Counted from the stretch's first letter, positions 8,877 through 15,491 are shown. The stretch: 16,175 nt of DNA from VFZS01 sp964353255 (GCA_964353255.1 CAYGVJ010000120.1:1-16175); one strand, 5' to 3'. A program made the numbers and translations. Notes: generated from the letters alone by a model not told the origin.

Positions 8877-8895
8877 ACAAGACCGGAGTCTTGTC
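8876..8895. terminator. Perfect hairpin filling the space between two convergent genes
   Basis: GACAAGAC and GTCTTGTC pair perfectly around a CGGA loop. The left arm starts on the last base of the TAG stop of the plus-strand gene, and the right arm ends at the base before the stop of the minus-strand gene, so the 8-bp stem occupies the whole gap. A bidirectional terminator is the natural reading, although no T run follows on either side. It may also be a copy of a dispersed palindromic repeat. Confidence 0.5.
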
Positions 8896-9258
8896 CTACT
8901 TGCCCATCACCAACATCCTGGTGGCCACGACAAACAGGAAACCAGCGTAGATGCGGCGAACCACGGTGGGCGGCAGGGCGATCATGATCCGCGCCCCGAA
9001 ATAGGCGCCGGCAAACAATCCGACCGCGATCAGCGCCGCGTAGCGCAGGTTCATGTGGCCGGTCCGGTAGTACTCGGCGGCCCCCAGCAGGCCCACCGGC
9101 GGGATCAGCGCCGCCAGGCTGGTGCCGATCGCTTCCAGCTCCGGCACCTTCAGGATCAGCAGCAGGGCCGGCACGATGATCAACCCTCCGCCGATGCCGA
9201 ATATGCCGGCGCAAACGCCCGCCACCAATCCGATGCCCAGAAGTGTCAGGTTCAGCAT
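8896..9258 (-). CDS. Half-size TauE/SafE-family membrane permease
   Basis: 120-residue integral membrane protein. It carries the TauE/SafE signature GIFGIGGGLIIVPALL (18-33), followed by GTSLAALIPPVGLLGA and a second glycine-rich helix GLFAGAYFGARI. About four membrane helices can be drawn. Family members export or import sulfonates, sulfite and related organic anions and are usually about 250 residues with two repeats of this unit. This one is a single repeat, so a homodimer or a partner elsewhere is expected. Start ATG at 9258 with GGAAAG a few bases upstream. It is not next to any sulfur gene, so the substrate is unknown. There is no sign of a lost second half in the 158 bases upstream. 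Confidence 0.85.
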   Translation of the reverse strand: MLNLTLLGIGLVAGVCAGIFGIGGGLIIVPALLLILKVPELEAIGTSLAALIPPVGLLGAAEYYRTGHMNLRYAALIAVGLFAGAYFGARIMIALPPTVVRRIYAGFLFVVATRMLVMGK

Positions 9259-9298
9259 GACTTTCCGAGTCTAGCAGCTTCGTGAAAATCCCGGCCTA

Positions 9299-9350
9299 CC
9301 GCTCGCTTACGGTCGCGGCTTTGAACGGAGCCGCGAGCGTAAGCGAGCGG
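9299..9350. repeat. 22-bp inverted repeat (REP-like palindrome)
   Basis: Two 22-base arms (9299-9320 and 9329-9350) pair with a single mismatch around the 8-base loop TTGAACGG. Each arm contains CGCTCGCTTACG or its complement. It lies between the divergent permease and nadA genes and no T run follows, so a terminator is unlikely. The form (GC-rich, near perfect, intergenic) fits a dispersed REP-type element. No second copy is present in this window. Confidence 0.7.
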
Positions 9351-9393
9351 TTGCCTTATCGCTAGCAGAAGGCGCCGCCCGCACGCCGCCTGC

Positions 9394-9399
9394 TACAAT
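9394..9399 (+). promoter_or_regulatory. Probable -10 box of nadA-moaA
   Basis: TACAAT preceded by TGC, 17 bases before the nadA ATG. With transcription starting some 7 bases later, the leader would be about 10 bases and there is no Shine-Dalgarno, so nadA may be translated from a nearly leaderless message. The following GGAATCA matches the promoter of the AbrB-type gene. Confidence 0.5.
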
Positions 9400-9416
9400 G
9401 GAATCAACCACTTCCC

Positions 9417-10346
9417 ATGCTGGTCGCCAACACCATTGCCGACGAGATTGTCGAGCTCAAGCAGCAACGCCGCGCCATTCTGCTGGCCCACCACTACCAG
9501 GAGCCGGAAATCCAGGAACTGGCGGAGGTAGTCGGCGACAGCCTGGAGCTGGCGCGGAAGGCCCGCGAGTTCGACGGCGACGTGATTGCCTTCTGCGGCG
9601 TCTGGTTCATGGCCGAGATTGCCAAGCTGCTCAACCCGGGGCGCATCGTGGTAGCGCCGGACCGCGAGGCCGGTTGCAGCCTGGTGGACGCCTGCCCGGT
9701 CGAGCAGGTCCGCGCCTACCGGCGGCGTCACCCGGAGGATGTCATCGTCAGTTACGTGAACACCTCGGTGGAGGTCAAGGCGGAGAGCGACATCTTGTGC
9801 ACCTCCCGCAACGCCGCCCAGGTGGTCAATTCCATCCCTGCCGACAAGACCGTGCTGTTTTTGCCGGACCGCAACCTGGGGCTTTACGTGCAGCGCCAGA
9901 CGGGCCGCCAGAACATGAAGATCTGGCAGGGCGCCTGCATCGTGCACGCCACCTTCACCAGCCGCCGGCTGGCCGCGGCCCGCCTGGAGCATCCCGCGGC
10001 GCTGGTAGCGGCGCATCCGGAGTGCCCGCCGGAGGTGCTTGAGCAGGCTGATTTCGTGGGCTCCACCTCGGCCATAGTTGAATGGTGCGCGACGACCCCG
10101 GCCGAGGAGTTCATCGTGCTGACCGAGAGCGGCATCGAGTTCTCGCTTCACCGGCGCGCTCCGGGCAAGCGCTTCGTCTTTATTCCCAACGAGGAGTGCA
10201 ACTGTAGCGAGTGCCAGTATATGAAGCGCAACACGCTGGAGAAGCTGCGCGACTGTCTGCGGGAGCTGGAGCCGCGGGTGGAGATCCCCGCGGAGACGGC
10301 ACGGCGGGCCCTCGTGCCGCTCGAGCGGATGCTGGCTCTACAGTAG
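9417..10346 (+). CDS. nadA: Quinolinate synthase NadA
   Basis: [4Fe-4S] enzyme that condenses iminoaspartate with dihydroxyacetone phosphate to quinolinate in de novo NAD synthesis. 309 residues, matching the short form of the family. The three-domain pattern is visible: LLAHHYQEPEIQELA (22-36) with GDSLELA, then FCGVWFMAEIAKLLNP (59-74). Cluster ligands are Cys87 (AGCSLVDACP), Cys174 (QGACIVHATF) and a C-terminal Cys from ECNCSECQYMK (261-266), most likely Cys266. HPECPPEV and GSTSAIVEW (215-223) bind substrate in relatives. No Shine-Dalgarno is seen at this ATG. An ATG at 9398 is out of frame. moaA starts 6 bases after the stop. nadB and nadC are not in the window. Confidence 0.97.
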   Translation: MLVANTIADEIVELKQQRRAILLAHHYQEPEIQELAEVVGDSLELARKAREFDGDVIAFCGVWFMAEIAKLLNPGRIVVAPDREAGCSLVDACPVEQVRAYRRRHPEDVIVSYVNTSVEVKAESDILCTSRNAAQVVNSIPADKTVLFLPDRNLGLYVQRQTGRQNMKIWQGACIVHATFTSRRLAAARLEHPAALVAAHPECPPEVLEQADFVGSTSAIVEWCATTPAEEFIVLTESGIEFSLHRRAPGKRFVFIPNEECNCSECQYMKRNTLEKLRDCLRELEPRVEIPAETARRALVPLERMLALQ

Positions 10347-10352
10347 GCGCCG

Positions 10353-11354
10353 ATGGCTTCCGGCGGCGAACTCCTGGATCGCTACGGACGCCGCCATGAC
10401 ACCCTGCGCGTCAGCGTCACCGACCGCTGCAACCTGCGCTGCTTCTACTGCATGCCCGAGCGCGGCGTGCGCTTCGTCGGGCGCCGGGAGATCCTCAGCT
10501 TCGAAGAGATCGAGCGGCTGGTGCGCGTGGCGGCGGGCCTGGGAGTCCGCAAGGTGCGCGTGACCGGCGGCGAGCCGCTCATCCGGCAGGATCTGCCCCG
10601 GCTGATCCGGCAATTGGTGTCCATCCGCGACCTCGACGACGTGGCCCTCACCACCAACGGGACCCTGCTGGCCGAGCTGGCGGCCCCCTTGTACCAGGCG
10701 GGCCTGCGCCGCCTCAACGTGCATCTGGACACGCTGGACCGCGCGCGCTTCGAGCGCATCACCCGGCGCCAGGGGCTCGAGCGAGTGCTCGCGGGCCTCG
10801 CCGCGGCCCAGCGTCTGGGCTTCGACCCCGTCAAGATCAACGTGGTGGCAGTCAAAGACCTCGTCGAGCCCGACTTGGCTCCCCTGGCGCGCTTCGGGCG
10901 CGAGCGAGGTTTCCAGATCCGCTTCATCGAATTCATGCCGCTGGACGCGCAGGGGCTTTGGGACCGCGACAAGGTGCTCTCGGCGGAGGAAATTCTGGAG
11001 ACGCTCGAGCGGGAGATTGCGCCCCTGGTGGAGAGGCCGACGGCGCAGACCGGTGCGCCGGCCCGCGAGTTTCGCTTTGCGGATGGCGTGGGGCAGGTCG
11101 GCTTCATCGCCTCCGAGAGCCGCCCCTTCTGCGGGGCCTGCAATCGGCTGCGGCTCACCGCGGACGGCAAGCTGCGCTACTGCCTCTTCGCCCTCCAGGA
11201 GACCGACGTCAAGAGCCTCCTGCGCGGGGGCGCCTCAGACGCCGAGCTGGTCGCGGCCATCCGCTCGACGGTCCAGGCCAAGTGGGAGGGCCACACCATC
11301 AACGGCGCCCGCTTTGTCGCCCCGCCGCGCGCCATGCACGCAATCGGCGGGTAG
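10353..11354 (+). CDS. moaA: GTP 3',8-cyclase MoaA
   Basis: Radical-SAM enzyme that opens molybdenum-cofactor synthesis by cyclising GTP to 3',8-cH2GTP. 333 residues, full length. The SAM cluster is CNLRCFYC (Cys26, Cys30, Cys33) in SVTDRCNLRCFYCMPE. VTGGEPL follows, then TTNGTLL, and the second cluster is Cys260, Cys263 and Cys277 (FCGACNRLRLTADGKLRYC). The chain ends in Gly-Gly (MHAIGG), the conserved tail needed to activate the reaction, so the enzyme appears intact. It follows nadA by 6 bases with a weak TAGG, which indicates co-transcription. No moaC, moaD, moaE or molybdoenzyme gene is nearby. Its last 56 bases are overlapped by a gene on the other strand. Confidence 0.97.
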   Translation: MASGGELLDRYGRRHDTLRVSVTDRCNLRCFYCMPERGVRFVGRREILSFEEIERLVRVAAGLGVRKVRVTGGEPLIRQDLPRLIRQLVSIRDLDDVALTTNGTLLAELAAPLYQAGLRRLNVHLDTLDRARFERITRRQGLERVLAGLAAAQRLGFDPVKINVVAVKDLVEPDLAPLARFGRERGFQIRFIEFMPLDAQGLWDRDKVLSAEEILETLEREIAPLVERPTAQTGAPAREFRFADGVGQVGFIASESRPFCGACNRLRLTADGKLRYCLFALQETDVKSLLRGGASDAELVAAIRSTVQAKWEGHTINGARFVAPPRAMHAIGG

Positions 11355-11706
11355 GGCGTTGCTGCCTCGCCGCGCCTTTCGGCTTGGGCCGGGTGGACGG
11401 CGTGGAGACTGGCGCGCGCAGCTTGGGCAGCCGCTCGAGTTTCAGCAGGTGCTCCCGGGAGGTGGCCTGCGAATGCTTCTGGACGGGCCTGGGCGACGGC
11501 CCGGCTTCCCTGACTAGAGCCGGTTCGGGCTTGGGCGGCGGCTGGCTGGGCCGCCCGAGGCGGAACTTGCCGCTCACAGCCAGCTTCTGGATCTTCAGGC
11601 GGGAGGCGAGCACATCGGCGCTGCCCGCGCGTGCCCCAGTGACCTCCTCCTCACCCTCCAGCCATTCCTGAACCAGGTTCTTCTTGTGTTTCTCCGAATT
11701 CCCCAT
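11299..11706 (-). CDS. Small basic, proline-rich protein of unknown function
   Basis: 135-residue protein from an ATG at 11706 with a strong GGAGGG 7 bases upstream. The N-terminus is mixed charge (MGNSEKHKKNLVQEWLEGEEE), then SRLKIQKLAVSGKFRLGRPS. From about residue 55 it becomes Pro/Lys/Arg-rich and probably disordered. No signal peptide, membrane segment or known domain was seen. Codons in this frame end in G or C at a high rate down to about 11370, which supports real coding; the last ~20 codons look weaker. Its 3' end overlaps the moaA 3' end by 56 bases on the opposite strand, so the true C-terminus might differ. The open frame continues 20 codons upstream of this start, but without a ribosome site. 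Existence is fairly likely, function unknown. Confidence 0.55.
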   Translation of the reverse strand: MGNSEKHKKNLVQEWLEGEEEVTGARAGSADVLASRLKIQKLAVSGKFRLGRPSQPPPKPEPALVREAGPSPRPVQKHSQATSREHLLKLERLPKLRAPVSTPSTRPKPKGAARQQRPTRRLRAWRAAGRQSGRR

Positions 11707-11796
11707 CCGGCATCCCTCCTTCTCGGCATCTGCTTCGATTGTATGGCCGAAGCCGGGCGGTTGCAAGCCCCTGGTGGTTTAACCCTAGGTGCCGGC

Positions 11797-11824
11797 GTAG
11801 GGGTTGGGCATGCCCGACCCCTAC
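11797..11824. repeat. 13-bp palindrome with 2-base centre
   Basis: GTAGGGGTTGGGC and GCCCGACCCCTAC flank AT and pair along all 13 positions with one mismatch (a T-G wobble in RNA). No T run follows. GTAGGGG...CCCCTAC palindromes are common dispersed intergenic repeats in several environmental phyla. An operator for the flanking divergent genes is the alternative. No second copy is in the window. Confidence 0.6.
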
Positions 11825-11989
11825 AACTCCCGGCGGAATCACCCGATAGAGGTACTGCCTGCATATGCAGAGCAATCCCTGGTGTGCTGTGCGTCTCATC
11901 GAACTGCGCGCCGGCAGGATTCGCGACCCGGTCAAACGTCTCCGGTTCCTGCGGCGCGCTATAAGATCTCTGCCGGCCGACGAGGTTCC

Positions 11990-11994
11990 GGAGG
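11990..11994 (+). promoter_or_regulatory. Shine-Dalgarno that decides the amidase start
   Basis: GGAGG lies 8 bases before the in-frame GTG at 12003, ideal spacing. The rival ATG at 11865 has only AGAGG at 11 bases. Starting at 12003 also yields a standard signal-peptide layout. Confidence 0.5.
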
Positions 11995-12002
11995 TTGCGG
12001 AC

Positions 12003-13058
12003 GTGGCGGACGTGGCGGAGGCTCCGAAACCAGCTCGCTGGCGCCCCAGGGCGCCGCTGCTGGCCGCCAGCCTGTTCTTCGTCCTGGCCGGGACGGTCTC
12101 GGACGCCGGACGCGTGCCGGCGGCGCCGCGAGCGTCTCCGCCGGCAGCCCCGCGAGATCCTGCGCACGTCTGGCTGGTCGAACGGGCCAGGGACTGGGAA
12201 TTGTACAGCAACGGGCTGCGCGTCGAGACCCTGCTGGCCACCTCGACGCGCCCGCGACTCTACCCGGTCCTCGAGCGGGCGACCCTGCCGGAGGCTGCCT
12301 GGCGCTGGCGGACTGAGCCTGCCGGCATCGTCTTCCACGCCTCCGAAGGCGAACTGGCCTCCTTCGAGCCCCAGCAGAACGGGCCGCTCAAGCGCCAGGT
12401 TCTGGGCCTGCTGGACTACGCGCGGCGCCACGGGCTGTATCACTTTGTGGTGGACCGTTTCGGCCGTGTTCACCGCATCGTCGAAGAAGGCGACGCGGCC
12501 GACCACGCCGGCCAGTCGGTCTGGGCGGACTCCACCTGGGTCTACCTGAACCTGAACGCCGGCTTCTTGGGCGTGGCCTTTGAAGCGCAGACCAGCTCGG
12601 GTGGGGAGGCCGGCTGGATCAGTCCAGCGCAGCTTCACGCCGGGAAGGTCCTTACCGAAATGCTGCGCAGCAAGTACCGCCTCCCGGCGGGCAACTGCGT
12701 CACGCACGCCCAGGTTTCGGTGAACCCGCACAACTTCCGCATTGGCTACCACAGCGACTGGGCCCACAGCTTCCCCTTCGAACAACTCGGGCTGCCCGAC
12801 AACTACCGCCAGCCTCTTCCCAGCTTGCTGCTGTTCGGCTTTGGGTACGACCCGGCGTTCCTCGCCTCTGCCGGAGCGTCCCTTCAGGACGCCTTATTGC
12901 GCGCTGAGGAGCAGGTGCGGCAGGAGGCCGCCGCGCGAGGGTTGACCGTGGCGCGCTGGCAGGCGGCCCTGAAGCGGAAGTACCGGCAGATCAGCCGGCA
13001 GACCGTCGAGGCGCCGGTGGCGTTTGGACGGCCGCCCCGGCCAGAGGAGTCTCCTTGA
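12003..13058 (+). CDS. Exported N-acetylmuramoyl-L-alanine amidase (Amidase_2/PGRP fold)
   Basis: 351 residues from the preferred GTG start (397 if the ATG at 11865 is used). A basic N-region (RWRPR) precedes a hydrophobic stretch APLLAASLFFVLAGTVSDA (about 18-36), a signal peptide or membrane anchor, then a Pro/Ala linker. The enzyme domain spans about 100-275: first zinc ligand His112 in IVFHASEG, LYHFVVDRFGRVHRIV (PGRP core strands), GVAFEAQT, second zinc ligand His235 in CVTHAQV, and the third site around His250/Asp252 in GYHSDWA. Such enzymes cut the bond between MurNAc and the stem peptide in the periplasm. The C-terminal ~75 residues form charged helices of unknown role. The stop shares one base with the start of the actin-like gene. 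Fold call is strong; substrate is inferred. Confidence 0.82.
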   Translation: MADVAEAPKPARWRPRAPLLAASLFFVLAGTVSDAGRVPAAPRASPPAAPRDPAHVWLVERARDWELYSNGLRVETLLATSTRPRLYPVLERATLPEAAWRWRTEPAGIVFHASEGELASFEPQQNGPLKRQVLGLLDYARRHGLYHFVVDRFGRVHRIVEEGDAADHAGQSVWADSTWVYLNLNAGFLGVAFEAQTSSGGEAGWISPAQLHAGKVLTEMLRSKYRLPAGNCVTHAQVSVNPHNFRIGYHSDWAHSFPFEQLGLPDNYRQPLPSLLLFGFGYDPAFLASAGASLQDALLRAEEQVRQEAAARGLTVARWQAALKRKYRQISRQTVEAPVAFGRPPRPEESP

Positions 13059-14059
13059 TGAGCGATACTGAGCGAGAGCTTGGCATGGGCCTGGATATCG
13101 GCACCAGCCGCATTGTCCTGGCGCGCCGCGTGCAAGGCAAGTTCGACTTCCAGGCGCAATTGAATGCCTTCGTGACCATCCCTTTCTCGAAGCTGACCCA
13201 CAAGGTCTTGAAGAAAGAGGGCGTTCCCCACAAAGTCCGGGGACGGGAGATCGTCATCTACGGCAACGAGTCGCCCAGATTCGCGGAGCTGTTCCACCTC
13301 GAGACGCGCCGGCCCATGCTCAACGGCGTGATCAACCCCGGCGAGCCCGACAGCCTCGAGCTGATTCGCCACATCGTCACTATCCTGGTCGGTGGCGAGC
13401 ACAAGCTGGGATGTAAGCTCTGCTACAGCCTCCCGGCGCCACGCCTGGACGCGTGCGAAGACCGCCAGTACCACGACGCTGCGGTGCGGCAGCTCCTCTC
13501 CGAGTTCGGCTTCGAGCTGCGCAGCATCGACGAGGGCCTGGCGGTGGTCTTCGGCGAGCTGGAAGCCTCCAACTACACCGGCGTGGGGATCAGCTTCGGC
13601 GGGGGGATGTGCAACGTGTGCCTGGCCTACCTGTCAATCCCGGTGGTCAGCTTCAGCCTCCCCAAGGCCGGCGACTATGTGGATGCCAGCGCGGCCGCGG
13701 CGACCGGCGAGGTGGCCACCCGCGTGCGAGGCCTCAAAGAGCAGTCCTTCGCCCTGAACGGCAAGGTGCCGGACAAGATCCAGCGGGCCCTGACCGTGTA
13801 CTACGGGGACATGATGCGGAGCCTGGTGGGCGCGATGCGGGAGGCCTTCTCCGAAACCCGGCGCCTACCCAAGCTGGACCGGCCCGTGCCGGTGGTATTG
13901 AGCGGCGGCAGCGCCCTGCCCGAGGGATTCCGCGAGCACTTCGAGAGCCTCCTCAAGGACGGCGAGTTTCCGATTGCCGTCTCCGAGGTCACCCTGGCCC
14001 CGGAGCCGCTTAACTCCACGGCCAAAGGCGCTCTGATGGCGGCCTTGACAGACATGTGA
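13058..14059 (+). CDS. Divergent MreB-like actin-fold protein
   Basis: 333 residues, MreB size. Phosphate-1 loop GLDIGTSRIV (11-20). Then IVIYGNES and RPMLNGVI (85-92), which parallel the MreB GNEA and RPM-DGVI blocks. SIDEGLAVVFGE (156-167) corresponds to the MreB IEEP-AAA-G helix, with Glu159 in the catalytic position. In the phosphate-2 loop GISFGGGMCN (177-186), Ser179 stands where Asp is expected. AGDYVDASAA (204-213) matches the MreB AGD--D block, and the adenosine loop is VVLSGGSALPEGF (279-291). AGAGGAG-like AGAGGAG lies 8 bases before the ATG at 13058, which overlaps the amidase TGA by one base. This suggests a filament-forming or nucleotide-sensing protein made together with a wall hydrolase. 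It is unlikely to be the main MreB because mreC and mreD are absent and the sequence is divergent. FtsA-, PilM- or ParM-like function is possible. Confidence 0.8.
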   Translation: MSDTERELGMGLDIGTSRIVLARRVQGKFDFQAQLNAFVTIPFSKLTHKVLKKEGVPHKVRGREIVIYGNESPRFAELFHLETRRPMLNGVINPGEPDSLELIRHIVTILVGGEHKLGCKLCYSLPAPRLDACEDRQYHDAAVRQLLSEFGFELRSIDEGLAVVFGELEASNYTGVGISFGGGMCNVCLAYLSIPVVSFSLPKAGDYVDASAAAATGEVATRVRGLKEQSFALNGKVPDKIQRALTVYYGDMMRSLVGAMREAFSETRRLPKLDRPVPVVLSGGSALPEGFREHFESLLKDGEFPIAVSEVTLAPEPLNSTAKGALMAALTDM

Positions 14060-14078
14060 GCCGGCCATCCGGCCGTAA

Positions 14079-14207
14079 CCGTCCGGGACTCCCTTACCCT
14101 CCCCCAGTTTGAGCGCCGGCCAGACCACGTCGTACTACAACGACATCTCCACCACCAACGATCCCGGCGGAAGGATCGTGCAGTTGGTGTTGCGGATCAA
14201 CTTCTGA
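14079..14207 (+). pseudogene. C-terminal remnant of a TonB-dependent (Oar-like) outer-membrane receptor
   Basis: A short frame ends at TGA 14205-14207 and reads TTSYYNDISTTNDPG then GRIVQLVLRINF. A last strand of the form R-(I)-QL-LR-(I)-F with terminal Phe is how large acidobacterial carboxypeptidase-regulatory/TonB-type receptors end. The frame is closed upstream by TAA at 14076 and has no start codon, so only the last ~30 codons survive. Its position between the actin-like gene and the BON gene suggests leftover sequence from a deletion or rearrangement. The match is from memory of the family, and the stretch is short. Confidence 0.45.
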
Positions 14208-14257
14208 GGCTGGCGCGCACCGAGAGCATCGCGGTCTGACACGTTGAGCAGGGCGGG

Positions 14258-14566
14258 CTAAGTCTCGCCCCGGGAGCGGGCTGGGGGTGTGGTCTCCACC
14301 TCCAGCTCGTTGACCACTTTCTTGACGCCCTTGATCTTGCGGGTAAGGCGCTCGGCTTTTTCCTTCTGCTTCAGCTCGCGCACCTTGCCCCGCAGCGTGA
14401 CCACGCCCTGCTCGACCTTCACCTCCAGGGCCCCGCCCTTCACGTCCCGGTCGCCGGCGAGCCTCAGCCGCACCTGGTCATAAATGCGGTCGTCGTCGGA
14501 AGGCTGCCCCGCCAGGCAGGCGGCGGCCAGCACAGCAAGCAGGAATATCGCGGCAGCAATGCGCAT
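14258..14566 (-). CDS. Exported BON-domain protein
   Basis: 102 residues. An N-terminal export signal (MRIAAAIFLLAVLAAACLAG) is followed by a single BON domain (about 26-92): DDRIYDQVRLRLAGDRDVKGGALEVKVEQG then VTLRGKVRELKQKEKAERLTRKIKGVKKVVNELEV, with the characteristic VTLRGKV and KGVKKVVNEL phrases. BON domains bind phospholipid membranes and occur in OsmY-like periplasmic proteins. Cys17 could be lipidated, but the box before it (AAA-C) is not canonical, so cleavage at LAG-Q is as likely. It starts 4 bases after the era stop with AGG near the ATG, placing it last in the phoH-ybeY-era operon. Confidence 0.85.
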   Translation of the reverse strand: MRIAAAIFLLAVLAAACLAGQPSDDDRIYDQVRLRLAGDRDVKGGALEVKVEQGVVTLRGKVRELKQKEKAERLTRKIKGVKKVVNELEVETTPPARSRGET

Positions 14567-14570
14567 GAAC

Positions 14571-15491
14571 CTATTCTGCCACTGAGCCGCCCGCCATGGA
14601 ACGCCAGTCCAGCGCCGCCAGCATCTGCGGGTTGTCCCGCCAGTGCGGCCGCACCTTCACGAACAGCTCCAGGAAGACCTTGCGCCCCAGCAGGGTCTCC
14701 ACCTCCTGCCGGGCCGCCGTGCCGGCCCGTTTGAGCAACTCTCCCCCGGCGCCGATCACAATCCCCTTCTGCCCCTCCCTCTCCACGTAAATGGTGGCCG
14801 CAATTCGGGTCAGCCGCGGCGTCTCTTCCCACCGGTCCACCAGCACCGCCACCGCGTGCGGAACCTCCTCGCGCGTTACCTGCATCACTTTCTCCCGGAT
14901 CAGCTCGGCGGCCAGAAAACGCTCCGGCTGGTCCGTCAGGTGCTCGGGCGGAAAGTACTCCGGACCCTCCGGCAGCCGCTCCACGATGGCTGCGCGGAGC
15001 TCTTTCAGGCCCTCCCCGGTCAGGGCCGAAATGGGTAGGTAATCGGCGAAGCCGTGCAGCAACTTGTACTGCTCAATCAATGGCAGCAGCGCGCTCTTGT
15101 CGCGGAGCCGGTCGATCTTGTTCAGCGCCAGCACGGCGGGCGCCCTGGCTGCGCGGAGCACTTCAACGGCTTCACCGTCCTCCGCGCCGAACGGGCGCAC
15201 CGCGTCCGCCACATAGACCAGCAGGTCGCGCTCCTGGAGCGCCGTGCGCACCGCCTCCATCATGCGCTGGTTGAAGAAGGAATCCGCCTGGTGGATTCCG
15301 GGCGTATCCACGAAGACTACCTGCGCGCCCGGCAGGTTGAGCACTCCTTGGACGAGCGTGCGCGTGGTCTGGGGCGTGCGGGTGACGATGGCCAGCTTCG
15401 CCCCCACCAGCGCGTTCAACAACGTCGATTTCCCGGCGTTGGGCCGGCCCAGGATGGAAACAAATCCGGAAACGAACCCGGCGCCGTTCAT
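14571..15491 (-). CDS. era: GTPase Era
   Basis: Essential GTPase that binds 16S rRNA near its 3' end and aids 30S assembly. 306 residues, normal length. G1 GRPNAGKS (15-22), with Ala where most Era have Val, G2 region RTPQTTR, G3 DTPG (62-65), G4 NKID (124-127), G5 SAL. The C-terminal KH domain carries GIVIGAGGELLKRAGTAARQEVE and ends FVKVRPHWRDN. The ATG at 15491 overlaps the ybeY TGA by four bases (ATGA). The open frame runs on upstream to 15815 but that part lies inside ybeY and has no Era homology. It sits with phoH and ybeY, the classical neighbourhood. Confidence 0.97.
   Translation of the reverse strand: MNGAGFVSGFVSILGRPNAGKSTLLNALVGAKLAIVTRTPQTTRTLVQGVLNLPGAQVVFVDTPGIHQADSFFNQRMMEAVRTALQERDLLVYVADAVRPFGAEDGEAVEVLRAARAPAVLALNKIDRLRDKSALLPLIEQYKLLHGFADYLPISALTGEGLKELRAAIVERLPEGPEYFPPEHLTDQPERFLAAELIREKVMQVTREEVPHAVAVLVDRWEETPRLTRIAATIYVEREGQKGIVIGAGGELLKRAGTAARQEVETLLGRKVFLELFVKVRPHWRDNPQMLAALDWRSMAGGSVAE

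Larger units (their letters stand above)
11707..12002. other. Intergenic region between divergent genes
   Basis: About 300 bases between the basic protein (minus) and the amidase (plus). It holds the palindrome at 11797-11824 and a TATAAGAT stretch at 11960-11967 that could be the -10 box of the amidase-actin operon. The amidase frame is open back to an ATG at 11865, but codon third positions there are noticeably poorer in G+C and the translation is Arg-rich without visible homology. No RNA gene was recognised. Confidence 0.5.

Noticed and set aside
11865..12002. N-terminal extension of the amidase from the ATG at 11865
   Set aside because: Less G+C at third positions, Arg-rich with no recognisable sequence, weaker ribosome-site spacing than the GTG at 12003. 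Not excluded.
11595..12785. 396-codon minus-strand frame over the amidase promoter and gene
   Set aside because: Antisense to the amidase, which has clear motifs; the minus translation is Arg/Gly-rich and motif-free.
14060..14075. Short GC hairpin after the actin-like gene (CGGCC / GGCCG) as a terminator
   Set aside because: Only 5 bp and no T run follows; too weak to call.
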